Below are positions 29,973-39,498 of a DNA stretch of 64,000 bases, in pieces. The position numbers and the translations under genes were made by a program. Source of the stretch: Laburnicola sp. R22_1 (Eukaryota; Ascomycota; Dothideomycetes; Pleosporales; Didymosphaeriaceae); assembly GCA_014281115.1 (NCBI GenBank), contig JACONQ010000006.1, positions 2,108,001 to 2,172,000 of the forward strand. The letters run 5' to 3'. The notes under the pieces were generated by a model. That model searched no databases, was not told the DNA's origin, and saw only the letters and a program-made list of their open reading frames with translations. Positions within the stretch are counted from its first letter, which is position 1. Each line of letters begins with the position of its first letter.

Positions 29973-31112
29973 TTAGCAACGGAAGATGCACAGGCCTTCC
30001 TTGTGAGTTGCAGCATTCTCGCGTCTCCACGGTGTGGTCGAATTTGAGCACCGATTGCAGATGAAGTCGGAATTAGGACACTCGGAGAAATAGTGCGCCC
30101 ACATTCCGCATCGGTAGCAATATGTTTCTGTCCCGACGGGTGGAGCAGGGGTTGGGCGCTCCATAAGCCATTGCATGACACTAAATAAAGAGTTTAGTTA
30201 GTGTAGATCCTGGAAATGGGGTATGGTAGATCGTACGCTTGTGCGGTTTTCGACGCAGACTTTCCGTACTTGCCAGGCTTAGCCTTCGGGTTCTTCGGGG
30301 ATGTATACAAGATGGTCCTCAACGCGGACAGAAGCGCCGAAATGGTGATGTACGCTGCTGCATTGCCGGAGTTGCCGGAGTCGAAGGGCGGTATATGAAA
30401 CACTCCGAGGACGTATTCGATCGGTGCGAACGGGTTTCGCGTGACTTTGGCTTGCTCTACGATCGATTGGCCATCCAGCACGGCGACTGTAGTATCCATC
30501 TTCGCGGGTTCGAATCCAAAATCGTACCAGGCCAAGCCGAAGACGTCGTTGCCATAGTGAAGGCAGATGACTGGACGAAAGCCGAGCTCCGGGTCTTCCT
30601 CGTCCATTGGCTGGTGCCAGACATCTCCCAGGAACTCGCGAGCTTCATCCTGAGAAGTGAATACGGAAGTACCGAAATGATATGCGTCGGGATTTCCCGC
30701 CTGGGCAGGTAAGTGGGCGTGCTCTCGGAGTCGAAAATGCATAAAGCAAGCTTGCGAAAGGTAGTGTTGGGCATGAGGTCCAGGGCCGTCGCGCTTGTCA
30801 AGTTTTCGCGCATCGAACCTACAATCAGAATCAACGTTAGTAACTGTCTGCAATGTCGCGAGAAATACCACAGCAGATCATTTGTTTTCCGTACGTGGCG
30901 ATCCCCAGCTCCTGCAACTTGAAAGGGCTAACGGCCATCCTGTTGAGGTGAACGGTCACTAGAACGGCGTTATTGAACAGCTGACTGAGCTCAGCAGAGC
31001 TTCCGGAACCTAGAGTCGTCGCTCCCAGGTAGTGCTGCAGGATTTGCGAATGCCTTCGGACACCCAGCAGCTGACGAAGCAGCTGAAGGGTGCGAGGTGT
31101 TGATTTCGACAT
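29973..31112 (-). CDS. Gfd2-like protein with degenerate nuclease site and a zinc knuckle
   Basis: Exons 31112-30895, 30818-30237 and 30180-29973 close in frame (introns 76 and 56 nt), 335 aa. Alignment by eye with the neighbour at 28139-29260 is clear: KLQELGIATFD against ITELGLAVL, HFRLREHAHLP against YHMRIKKNAHM, YHFGTSVFTSQDEA against FQFGSSRFIDEEEG, LHYGNDVFGL against GHAIDNDIEVL, VAVLDGQSIVEQ against AMTLDTQVMAQE. The catalytic residues are gone: VTVHLNR replaces VGVDAEW, and SGNSGNAAAY replaces the HNAGND motif. The C-terminus keeps a perfect CX2CX4HX4C knuckle (YCYRCGMWAHYFSEC) and a further CNRC. It looks like a pseudo-nuclease that may still bind nucleic acid. Introns absent from the neighbour suggest an old duplication. 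Confidence 0.75.
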
Positions 31113-31535
31113 GCTTCGTAGGGATTAGGCCCTTCGATCTGTCCAGTTTCCGCCGCTGAGGCGAGTGGGTGGCGCGACGGTGTTGAGGGACGTGGTGAGA
31201 AGTGTCCCGGAGAAGCAAACAAACTTGAGCGATTAGTAAGAAAGTACGATAACGGCGCACGCTGGAATCGAGACAAGAGTGAAAAGACGGTCTTTGCGTT
31301 GGAATTTCGTCAACCCATTACTCGACTGCGAGCACCCCAAAGTGAAACCAAGCGTCGCAGACCATTCCTGCAGGGCCTCAACAAGGGCCTTCTGTTACCA
31401 TTGTACCACACGTCCTCATGATGAATACTGAAAAATGGCGGTGGACGAGATGCGATGGTTTGAATCCATCGATTGATGTCACACCTGACCGAGACTACGA
31501 CCGGATGCGCTAACTTAGTCCGTACCATATTTTAC
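31113..31535. other. Intergenic region, 423 bp, no gene seen
   Basis: Promoter of the Gfd2-like gene; it ends at the inverted repeat of a decayed transposon. Confidence 0.4.
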
Positions 31536-33643
31536 CACCAAATGCACGGACCCACCAAATGCACGTTTTTGCCGCCACCAAGGGCAACACTCCAAAACCT
31601 ATACAACGCCAAATATATAGTAAAATCACTAGATTTTTTGCAGTAGCACTCGTAGGAGCATGTAAAACCATTGCGCAATGATAAATTACTTGCGATAACG
31701 CTATGGGAGCTGTACAGTACGGGTGCGCGTGGCTCTGGCGGGTGAGGGCACCCTCTCTCCAGTGGGCTCTTGATCAACAATAGTAGCCTCAGGTCTCTCA
31801 AGAGCTTGTTTTTTTGGTGTACAAGGGTTAAGGCTCTGTTAATTACCCTTTTTAGACAATTGTATATCACCTTTGAGTTGCTTTTCGAGCTGCTTTTGGA
31901 GTAGCTTTTCAGCTCGCTCAGCAGCCTTGGCCTCTTTTGCTTACGCCTTCAGTTCTCGCGCCGCCAAACGTACGTGAGCTCTCTCCTCTTTAAGAGCTTG
32001 TTTCTCCTGCTTTTAAGAAGCCTTTGGTGTTAAGCCTCTAAGAGTTGTTGTTGTTGAAGCTTTTTATCAGTCTCAATTTGCTCCTGCCTCTCGCAGGCCC
32101 TCTAAACTTTGCTAGGTGAGTAAAATACAGCGCCGCCATACCAATTATTAGGTTTATTAAGTAGGAGAGGCTTGCCACGTTAACGGCGCCTCTTCTCGTT
32201 AATAAAAGCTTGCTTAAGCCTATTATATTAGTGTTAAAGGATCCTATATTTAATCTCAAGCTTGTGATAACTTTGCGACAGCTGTTTACGCTCCTCAGCG
32301 TGGTCCTCCGCAACAATGTCCTTTAGTATTTGCCATACTTTACGCCAATCAGAATCAGAGAGGTTTAACGAGCTACTCCGACTTAAGGGAGGGCTCTCGT
32401 GCTCTGCAATAAACTTCTTAAGTATAGTGTTTGGGTTATAAGGTGACAACCCAGTACACTCAAAAGCTTTGAGTATTATTGTTTCTTAAAAGGCCCTTTG
32501 CCAGGAGGCGTTAAAGAGTCGATAAAAGTCGCGTTTGGTAATTGCTGAGAGGCCCTAGCAGTTGTACATAAACTCTAAGAGCTCTCTTGTATACGCCGTA
32601 CTCAGAGGCTTGAACATCGCCACATTAAGAGGCTAGAGAGTGTGGGTAGCGTGTGGCGGGAAGGTTATAAGGAGTATTTTGTTATTGTCGCAGTATGTGA
32701 TAAATTGCATAGTAATATAAGACCCATGCCCATTAAGTATGAGTAGTCGGTACTCCCTACAAGCTTTCTCCTTGGTCTCGCGATCAAATACTTGTTTGAG
32801 CCACGCCAAACCAATCTTATTGTTAGTCCACCCACTTAATAAGCTCGCAAAAAAGGCCTTGTAGTGTTGCAGATCAAAATCTTAAAGCCATAAGTCTTGT
32901 ATATTGCCCATAGTAGCTTGATAAATCAAGGCTGGCGTCAGCGAGGTGCCGTCGGCGCAAATACAGGCAATTGTTGTTACCCACTCTTTATTACTGTCCT
33001 GGAGCATTTGCTTGTAAGGGCCCTGCTCATACAGCTGCCGCGAGAACACTCTTTTCATCTTGGTGAGCACTCTAATAAGGAACCCTTTTTCATCCATATT
33101 GTACATATGGCGACTGTCGATATCGTACTAGGTTATTTTGTCGCCTAAAAGCTTAAAGTATAAGGCGTATTTGGTAGCAGAATCAGCGCGGTGGCGACAG
33201 GCGTCGATACCAGTAGTCCATCGCGATATGAGCTCAATATTGTTGCGGGCAATAAAGCGCTCAACCCAGTTTTTGCCTAGCTCTTTTCTGGCTATTTCTG
33301 TTGCAAAATTTCGGATCATTTGCTTTGTAGGAGGCAGGCCTCTCTTGTTAAGCTTATATATGTAGTTTACAAGCTCTTTTTCTTGTGTGGTGTTAAGAAA
33401 TTTCTACTCATTTGCCCTCTCTATGTGGCTTTTATTGATCCCGCGCGCGCGCCGCGATAAAGTTAATCGCTCAACGCCAAATAATTTGGCAATTTTGGTG
33501 TAATTAGGCTTTTCGCCTGCTGGCAAGCTTTCGATTGCTGTCAGCGCGGCCTCCATAGCGTCAATATTGGTGGAGTTATGAGCGTTGATAAACTACGTGG
33601 ATTTTTTCAAAACCGTGCATTTGGTGGGGTCGTGCATTTGGTG
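31536..33643 (-). mobile_element. Decayed pogo/Fot1-like DNA transposon, about 2.1 kb
   Basis: Ends are inverted repeats of about 37 bp: CACCAAATGCACGGACCC then CACCAAATGCACG at the left (31536-), and the reverse complement at the right (to 33643). Each end therefore contains CACCAAATGCACG twice in tandem. The minus strand inside encodes fragments of a Fot1/pogo-type transposase (next entry). Length and layout fit the family. The flanks show no clear target duplication because they have drifted. Confidence 0.85.
31860..33400 (-). pseudogene. Fot1/pogo-like transposase (CENP-B HTH + DDE_1), many stops
   Basis: Reading from 33400 down, collinear transposase pieces appear in one frame broken by stops: WVERFIARNNIELISRWTTG (end of the CENP-B-type HTH), YNMDEKGFLI, IACICADGTSLTPALIYQA, LLILNGHGSYI and FPPHATHTL, then SPYNPNTILKKF and a charged C-terminus with SDSDWRKVW. 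The second catalytic Asp (normally LDGHG) is Asn here. Most stops and replacements fit C-to-T or G-to-A change, as expected from RIP. Non-functional. Confidence 0.8.
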
Positions 33644-34017
33644 ATTAGTCATGGTATTTCAACGTGGAACTATATCCTCATAGGTGCGCACGGCACGCGG
33701 CTCGTAGCAAGTCCTCCTCCTGCATCACCCATGCCAGCAGATGCCTATATCTTGGCCGATACGCCTAGCTCTTCGCATGATACTACCCACCAAAGCCATA
33801 TCCTTTGCGGCTATGTACTAGGTGTGGTAGGTATCAATCGCCTCCGCTGCGTGGTGCGCGCAATGGCTAACGGACAGGAGACACGATATATCCCCGATGC
33901 AACCAACAATGCAAAGCATAGGTTCGCAGTCGAAGTCAAGTTGAGTCCGTTCGCGGTGTCCGGTTTTGTGTCGGCCTCTACACAGGCTTCTTGACCTTCT
34001 TTCCACTAGCTGCTCTG
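33644..34017. other. Intergenic region, 374 bp, no gene seen
   Basis: Between the transposon end and the 3' end of the membrane-anchored protein gene. No conserved frame. Confidence 0.4.
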
Positions 34018-34809
34018 TCAACCGCCACCCGGTTTTTTCAGCATTCCCCCAAGGAGACCAGGATCGATAAGAGCCGGTTCTGGTGCGTCGATACCACATC
34101 GAATAAACATGCTCTTCCAAATCCCACCGACTGGTCGTTCCTCTGGCATGAAAACCACGGTGTTCACGTATGTCTCGGTGGTGTTGTAACAGCTGTCCAT
34201 CGTGAATAGCTGCGCCTCGCAGTTGTCGCCCTTGGCTGCAAAGAAAATGCCGCATCGCGCATCAGCAGGCAAGTCTACACAGGTCCCGCTCTTCCAACTG
34301 CTAGCCGGCGGCGGCAGAGATAGCTTCTGTAGCAATTGCCCTCTGCAATGCTTTGGGCCACCGTTGCCGGTGTACGATAGCGCAAGAATCGGGGACTGGG
34401 CAGCTGGGGTAGGTTGTGGGATTGGTTTCGGTACTGGCGAGGATTCGATCGGTCCAATATAACCTTCGTCGACTGAAGTTGGATGAGTAGTCAGTGTCAG
34501 TCCGATCATGCCTTGATCCGTCATGATAGATGGTTCGGCGGTCACGGGGAGATGCCATGTTGCGGTTTGATCATCGGCGACGATAGAGGTCCCACTGAGG
34601 ATGTCGGCTCGGTCGAAAGCGCTTCCGTTAATGGTCCCGCCTTTGCGCTGTACCTCGAACTGCTCTTCGTGTGCGGCTTGTGCTATCGAGATTTGGACGA
34701 GTTTTCGTGGCGCCGAGCGGATTTGAATCGATGTTGCGAGCGAGACAGTGATCACGAGCATCAATATTATCGATGATGCCACGACGATATGTCGGCGAGA
34801 TATCGCCAT
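34018..34809 (-). CDS. Membrane-anchored cysteine-containing protein, 263 aa, unknown
   Basis: Single exon, start MAISRRHIVVASSIILMLVI. Residues about 7-28 form one hydrophobic helix preceded by basic residues, so either a type II anchor or an uncleaved signal. A linker with a Pro-rich part (SSPVPKPIPQPTPAAQSP, about 123-140) leads to a C-terminal extracellular-type domain of about 100 residues. It has conserved-looking cysteines (KHCRGQLL, GTCVDLPADARCGIFF, GDNCEAQLFTMDSCYN, FIRCGI) and an NTT glycosylation site. The spacing resembles small secreted cysteine-rich fungal proteins, but I do not recognise the family. It lies in a repeat-rich patch next to two MITE copies and a dead transposon, typical of fast-evolving accessory genes. 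Confidence 0.65.
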   Translation of the reverse strand: MAISRRHIVVASSIILMLVITVSLATSIQIRSAPRKLVQISIAQAAHEEQFEVQRKGGTINGSAFDRADILSGTSIVADDQTATWHLPVTAEPSIMTDQGMIGLTLTTHPTSVDEGYIGPIESSPVPKPIPQPTPAAQSPILALSYTGNGGPKHCRGQLLQKLSLPPPASSWKSGTCVDLPADARCGIFFAAKGDNCEAQLFTMDSCYNTTETYVNTVVFMPEERPVGGIWKSMFIRCGIDAPEPALIDPGLLGGMLKKPGGG

Positions 34810-35528
34810 TGTGAAAAAAAGTTGAAATCAAAAAGAGTAGGAAATGACGGTGTTGAGACGCACAGCTTCCCTGGTTTCCGCCAAGAGATGTGTTGCATTT
34901 GGTGTTTCATCACGACTGACATCTGAAACGTCACCAACATTCAGCGGAGACTACAACAAAATGAAAATGGCATCAACCGGAAAGTGTTAATTAGAATCCA
35001 CCTCGATGGCGAAGAACAACAGCAGCGCACCCCCATGAAAGATTCGTGCCCAATGCTAATATGCGTACAAAGTTATAGAGAGTTATGTCTAGCTATATAC
35101 TAGAAAGTATGATTGCACAGAGCTGGTACATAGAAAAAAAGGTTATAACTAGATTTTCTTTTACCATAGTATAGTTGCGGGATGCAGCTTTGTTCACAAA
35201 AAAAATAGAAAGTATGAATACAGTTTGCATACTCTATTGTTAGCTATTAGGTCTTAGTATCAGACACGAATTCTTTCATTGAGGTGAGCGACCATTTCGC
35301 CAACATTTTGTTGTGGCGATGTATCATTCCAAGATATCACCGTATAAGAGGCTCTATTTCTTCATATCGTAGCTCCAGCTTTGCTTGGAAAACGATGGTC
35401 TAGAAGGATTGCCATTCCTATAATCCCAATAACGTGGGAATTCCGCTCCATACAGCGCGTGCCTCGGTCTCGGGACCTCAGTCGATAATAGTCCCTTCGC
35501 AGACTCACAGTCATTGTGTCGCGTCCAT
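34810..35528. other. Intergenic region with a MITE copy
   Basis: Promoter of the anchored cysteine protein gene, then MITE family A copy 2 (35025-35288). No gene seen. Confidence 0.4.
35025..35288. mobile_element. MITE family A, copy 2
   Basis: Left arm GCGCACCCCCATGAAAGATT, right arm GAATTCTTTCATTGAGGTG. The inner parts GATTGCACAG and GTTTGCATACTCTATTGTTA align with copies 1 and 3. About 264 bp, AT-rich inside, with transitions relative to copy 1. Same orientation as copy 3, 880 bp away. Confidence 0.8.
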
Positions 35529-35879
35529 TCACTTCAACACCGGCAACGGCGCCTCCAACTCTTGAGCCGTCCGTACTTCGATACCCTTCCTTTGAAGACC
35601 TCGCACATGCGCTCCACGCTCTTTCGCTTCCCTATCCTGTTTTCTCGCCCTCTGCAGCGAGAAGAGGACGAGCAATACCGCAGAAATGAAGGCCACAACC
35701 ACTAGAACAACTACTATTTTGTGATTGCCAGTCCAACCGTCGTCCCGAGCTACGAGAGCAGACTTCGGAGCCGCTGGTGGGAGGAAGGTCGGAAAAGGTA
35801 GACCGAGTGGTGTCCCTACCCGAAGAGGTCGGGTTAAGAATGCTGCATTGGGAGTCAGCCGCTGCAATGCGGCGATCAT
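35529..35879 (-). CDS. Single-pass membrane protein, 116 aa, unknown, between two MITE copies
   Basis: Single exon, start MIAALQRLTPNAAFLTRPLR. One strong membrane segment, KIVVVLVVVAFISAVLLVLF (about residues 53-74), is followed by a basic stop-transfer region (QRARKQDREAKERG) and a cytosolic tail. The N-terminal half is Pro-rich and extracellular in the positive-inside sense. No family recognised. The gene sits exactly between MITE copies at 35025-35288 and 36166-36405, in the same orientation. An extra 5' exon is possible. Confidence 0.5.
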   Translation of the reverse strand: MIAALQRLTPNAAFLTRPLRVGTPLGLPFPTFLPPAAPKSALVARDDGWTGNHKIVVVLVVVAFISAVLLVLFSLQRARKQDREAKERGAHVRGLQRKGIEVRTAQELEAPLPVLK

Positions 35880-36888
35880 ACACCATACATACGTGCCATC
35901 GCATCCGACGCTTTTCTATACCGAAATCCTACAACTGTCTCTGGATTTGGTTCGAGCCGTCGATGAAGTACGGGTATGTCTTTGCCTCACAAAATTCGAG
36001 ACCGTTGTGCTAAATACTGAGGCAGACATAGACCCCATCGCGCTTTATGGTGTAGTCGACGCTGGTGAATTACATCCGGCTAAGGGTTGCGCGTTTGAGG
36101 TGGCGTGGCAGTGCGACCAGCCGGTAAAGCGTTGGATGCAGTATTGGGGCGAAGATCATAACGATCACCCCCATGAAAGAATTCGTGTCTAATGCTAAGA
36201 TGCGTACAAAGTCAATAGTAGCTGCCTCTATGATTTATATATACTTTCGAAGGTAGTTAAATAATTACTAGTAAAACTTTTATAGGTTTATTCTGTATAG
36301 AGAGCTATATCTAGCTATATAATAGAAAGGATAAATATAGTTTGCGTACTATATTGTTAGCTATCAGGTCTTAGTATCAGACACGAATTCTTTCATGGGG
36401 TTGTGACTTCGCGTGGCTGCGCCTGCTGACCACCCGAGCTGGTGGTTAGCGACAAGAACAGTCGCAACGTTGATGATCTGCGTTTATGCGCAAGATGTCC
36501 ACTCGTATCAATGAAACCTGAGGTATTTGAATCCCCTGGGATATGTCTGGATACGCTCTTCAACCAACGCGCTCACGAATCCCACCTGCAGGTTCGTCCA
36601 ACTTGTCCTTTCGTTTTTCAATTCCGGAACATTGCGATTGAGGAGTGTATACATCCAGTCATATTTTGCACAACTTCCGTCTACGTTGCATCGATCGGTC
36701 CCCTGTTAAACCTGCATTTCTAACCATGAAGTATGCTCCTTTATCAGAAAACTATATCCCCAGTCACCATAGCCCCCAGTCGCCGCAAAATACCAGCCGT
36801 GGACGCCGCGAGCTCCACTCTAATTATTCTTTATACCCCCAATCACTTCCACTGCGATGCCGACCGACGCCGCAGCTCTACTAGCAGA
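35880..36888. other. Intergenic region, about 1.0 kb, with MITE copy 3
   Basis: Promoter side of the one-TM gene, MITE copy 3 (36166-36405), then 480 bp without coding character up to the 3' end of the next small gene. Confidence 0.4.
36166..36405. mobile_element. MITE family A, copy 3
   Basis: Left arm CACCCCCATGAAAGAATTCG, right arm GAATTCTTTCATGGGGTTGT. It shares the inner right block TTTGCGTACTATATTGTTAG with copies 1 and 2. About 240 bp. Relative to copy 1 it carries many C-to-T and G-to-A changes. Confidence 0.82.
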
Positions 36889-37122
36889 TCAGCCCCGTTC
36901 CTTCCCAGACTTGTTACCACGACTGGACTCACCCAGGAATTCCGCCATCTTCTCCTCGTCCCTCGGCACTTCGACGCCATACGGCTCATCTGTACCGCCC
37001 TCGATTTTCCACCAGAGTAGCGTAGGAACAAACGTGATGATCTTTGTGAGGACGACGAGAAGGACGAGGAGTGGCGTGGCGGCGATGATGAGTGCCGTAC
37101 CTGCGTGGTCTAGGAAAACCAT
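36889..37122 (-). CDS. Small single-pass membrane protein, 77 aa, unknown
   Basis: Single exon starting MVFLDHAGTALIIAATPLLV; the hydrophobic helix spans about residues 9-30 and may continue to FVPTLLWW at 31-38. A charged C-terminal tail follows (GVEVPRDEEKMAEFLGESSR). No family recognised. The clean ATG and strong composition contrast support a real short gene, but nothing confirms expression. Confidence 0.5.
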   Translation of the reverse strand: MVFLDHAGTALIIAATPLLVLLVVLTKIITFVPTLLWWKIEGGTDEPYGVEVPRDEEKMAEFLGESSRGNKSGKERG

Positions 37123-37638
37123 TGTGAATGATGGAGGGCGATGATGGAGCGCGACGCTGGAGATTGAAGATTGAGGATTGAGAGATGTTGGTAGAATACG
37201 AGGCTGACATCAGCGGGAGGTAGCATGAGCGGCGCAGGACCGCTGACGCTGACTACCTTTAGGCCTCACTCTCAGTGGCCGATGAGCTGTGCCGCAACGC
37301 TGACACGACATCTTATCCAACTGCGCCGCTCCGCTCCGCTAATCCGCTCGAATCAGGTATTGAACGAGGTGTTGTTCACAGCATTCGGCTTCTGATAAGC
37401 TGGAACAATTCGCTCTAAGACGTGGTTATTAGTCTCAACTTCGGAGAGTGTTGGGAGGATATTAGCATTTGCTATCAGATTCAAGGATCAATCGACAAAC
37501 TTGATAAATAAGTAGAGCAACAGCGCTCATCTCAGAAGTCCACGAGAGTACATAGAAACAACATTGGATATCAATTCGCTAGTAATGAAAACGCCGGCCC
37601 CTCTTAACATGCGTGATTCGTACAGTTCGTCGTTGTTC
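37123..37638. other. Intergenic region, 516 bp, no gene seen
   Basis: Between the small membrane gene and the 3' end of the SAF4-like gene. No repeat recognised. Confidence 0.4.
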
Positions 37639-38700
37639 TCAATCCGAGTCATAGTCCACCAGAGCAGCCAACGTGGATGGTTTCGCAGCAACACCGGTCG
37701 AAGGCGTCGGTGCGGGGAGCTTCGCTGGTGGTACTGATGGGGCCTCCTTAATTGAAGGTGTATCGTCTTCCCGCTTGCGCTTGAGAATTCCGAGTTTCAA
37801 TTTCGGTGTACTGGTCGCGTCCGCGGAGAGGAAAGGATCGATGGATGCCCGCGTGTTGCCGACGAGCACTTGCTGAAGATTATGCCTGCTCTTCTCCGCC
37901 AACATTTCCGACTTGAGGTTCTTCGTCGTCGAGCCTGTCTCAACGCGCGCATTTGTTTCCGGCCTGTCGAACAACGGCTTCCTTGTAGTTTCATCGACCG
38001 CGTCTTCGCTCGTACCACTCGCCCCAAACTCCACCAGCTTCGCCCGCACATCATCCGCCTCCGTCGCATCCGCAATCTCATACCCAAAGCTAAACCTCTC
38101 CTGCATCCCCTCTTTCCGCCTATCCTCCCTCTGCCACCCCTTCCTCTTAGCCCTAAAATCCCTCCTCAGCCGCGCATTAACCTCATACGGATCCCTCCAC
38201 ACCTCAGCCTCCTCATACAACTCCTCCAACCTCTCCGCATGCGCCCTCACCACCCCCTTCTCCTGCACCGTCCCCTCAAACTGCGCAAACGCATCCGCCC
38301 TCCTCTTCTCCCTCTCCTCCTCCGCCAAGAACCGCATCTCGCCCTCCTCCTCGCCCTTGTCCTCAGGCCCATAATCCCGCTTCTTAGCCCCCTCCACAAC
38401 CACATAATCGGTGATTTTCGGGTCCGTGCGAATCTCCCACCACCCGCCGCACGCCGTGTGCTTCATGCGGAAACTCCATATCGGCGTCGAGTAGTAGTTG
38501 CCTACTTTTTTCTTCTCGGCGTTGAAGCGCACGCCTTGGCCGACGATGGCCGCCGGCGTGCAGTGCGAGCACCAGACTGCGAATGGGAGCTCGAAGCGGA
38601 TGATGTTTTTGGCGCGGGCGCCGAGCGGGTTTGACGTATTGAAGCTTGGAGCGTTGGACGCGTCGGGCGCGTAGTAACGCCCCATGTTGAAGCCCTGCAT
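37639..38700 (-). CDS. SAF4: SAF4/CCDC130-like splicing factor (CWC16/Yju2 family)
   Basis: Start chosen at 38700 (MQGFNMGRYYAPDASNAPSF) because the family begins there, giving 353 aa; an in-frame ATG at 38877 would add 59 low-complexity residues. The conserved N-terminal block is complete: NIIRFELPFAVWCSHC, GVRFNAEKKKVGNYYSTPIW, FRMKHTACGGWWEIRTDP and VVVEGAKKRD. The zinc site shows WCSHC plus a single Cys in HTACGG, as I recall for other fungal members. The rest is a charged helical region (EEEREKRRADAFAQFEGTVQ) and a basic tail with LKLGILKRKRED. Yju2/CCDC130 proteins act at the spliceosome around the first catalytic step, and SAF4 proteins affect splice-site choice. Nuclear location expected. 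Confidence 0.85.
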   Translation of the reverse strand: MQGFNMGRYYAPDASNAPSFNTSNPLGARAKNIIRFELPFAVWCSHCTPAAIVGQGVRFNAEKKKVGNYYSTPIWSFRMKHTACGGWWEIRTDPKITDYVVVEGAKKRDYGPEDKGEEEGEMRFLAEEEREKRRADAFAQFEGTVQEKGVVRAHAERLEELYEEAEVWRDPYEVNARLRRDFRAKRKGWQREDRRKEGMQERFSFGYEIADATEADDVRAKLVEFGASGTSEDAVDETTRKPLFDRPETNARVETGSTTKNLKSEMLAEKSRHNLQQVLVGNTRASIDPFLSADATSTPKLKLGILKRKREDDTPSIKEAPSVPPAKLPAPTPSTGVAAKPSTLAALVDYDSD

Positions 38701-39498
38701 GGTGGGCGGGGTGTAGAGTGGTGTGAGCGCGGCGTGCGTGGGGTGATGATGAGTGGTGAGTGGCAAAGTTGTCGAAGAGGTGCGGAGCGTGGGGAAGTTT
38801 GGAGAGATGTGGCGGTGGTGGCGCGTCGATCCCGCACCAGCACCGGTGGCTTTCACTTCACGGGCCGAATCCGTCATTGCTTACCTCCACAGGCTCCACA
38901 ACCTTCGGAGGCAAAACAAGGCAAGAAGAGACAGATATTAGAAGCTTCACGAGGCCTAAGACGAATATTACAGTATCTGCTAGTTGTATTACTCAATTGA
39001 ATCTTTTAACTAGTTGTATTACTCAATTGAATCTTTTAAATTCCTAATCTCTCCCACCTAATATATATATATATCTTCTACGCCATAGGCGCCCTCTATC
39101 CCGCCAAACTATTCCTCCCCTCCTCAGCATATCCCACCTTCACCACCAAACTTCCCAGACCGGAAGGTATAATAAGGTTATCTGTTGATTACTGCACTAA
39201 AAGGCTTGTCTCCGATGTCCTTCGCCGCGGGAGGCTTACTCCATCCGGTAAGACCAAACGCAACATGTCTCAAAGTAAAAGGCTGCTTTCAAAGTACGGT
39301 TTGCGTTGAACGAGCAGAGACAAAATCATATTCTTTTCAGTTCTATGTGCTGAGCCCTCTACATCGTACCCCATCCTCATGCATTCATCAACGTCACATT
39401 CCTCACGCGGCCTGCTCCTGCTCGCAAAAGCTATCGAAGCCGAAGCTGCCGTACCTTGCTGGTGAATCTAGTAATTCCATGCCAATTCTTTGGTCCAT
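38701..39498. other. Intergenic region, about 0.8 kb, with a tandem duplication
   Basis: 5' region of the SAF4-like gene and 3' flank of SUP35. A 27-bp unit containing GTTGTATTACTCAATTGAAT is present twice head-to-tail at about 38981-39037, followed by an (AT)n tract at about 39061-39073. No gene seen. Confidence 0.45.

Noticed and set aside
37870..38634. Plus-strand Leu/Pro/Arg-rich frame of 254 codons
   Set aside because: Antisense to the SAF4-like gene; low-complexity and without conserved motifs.
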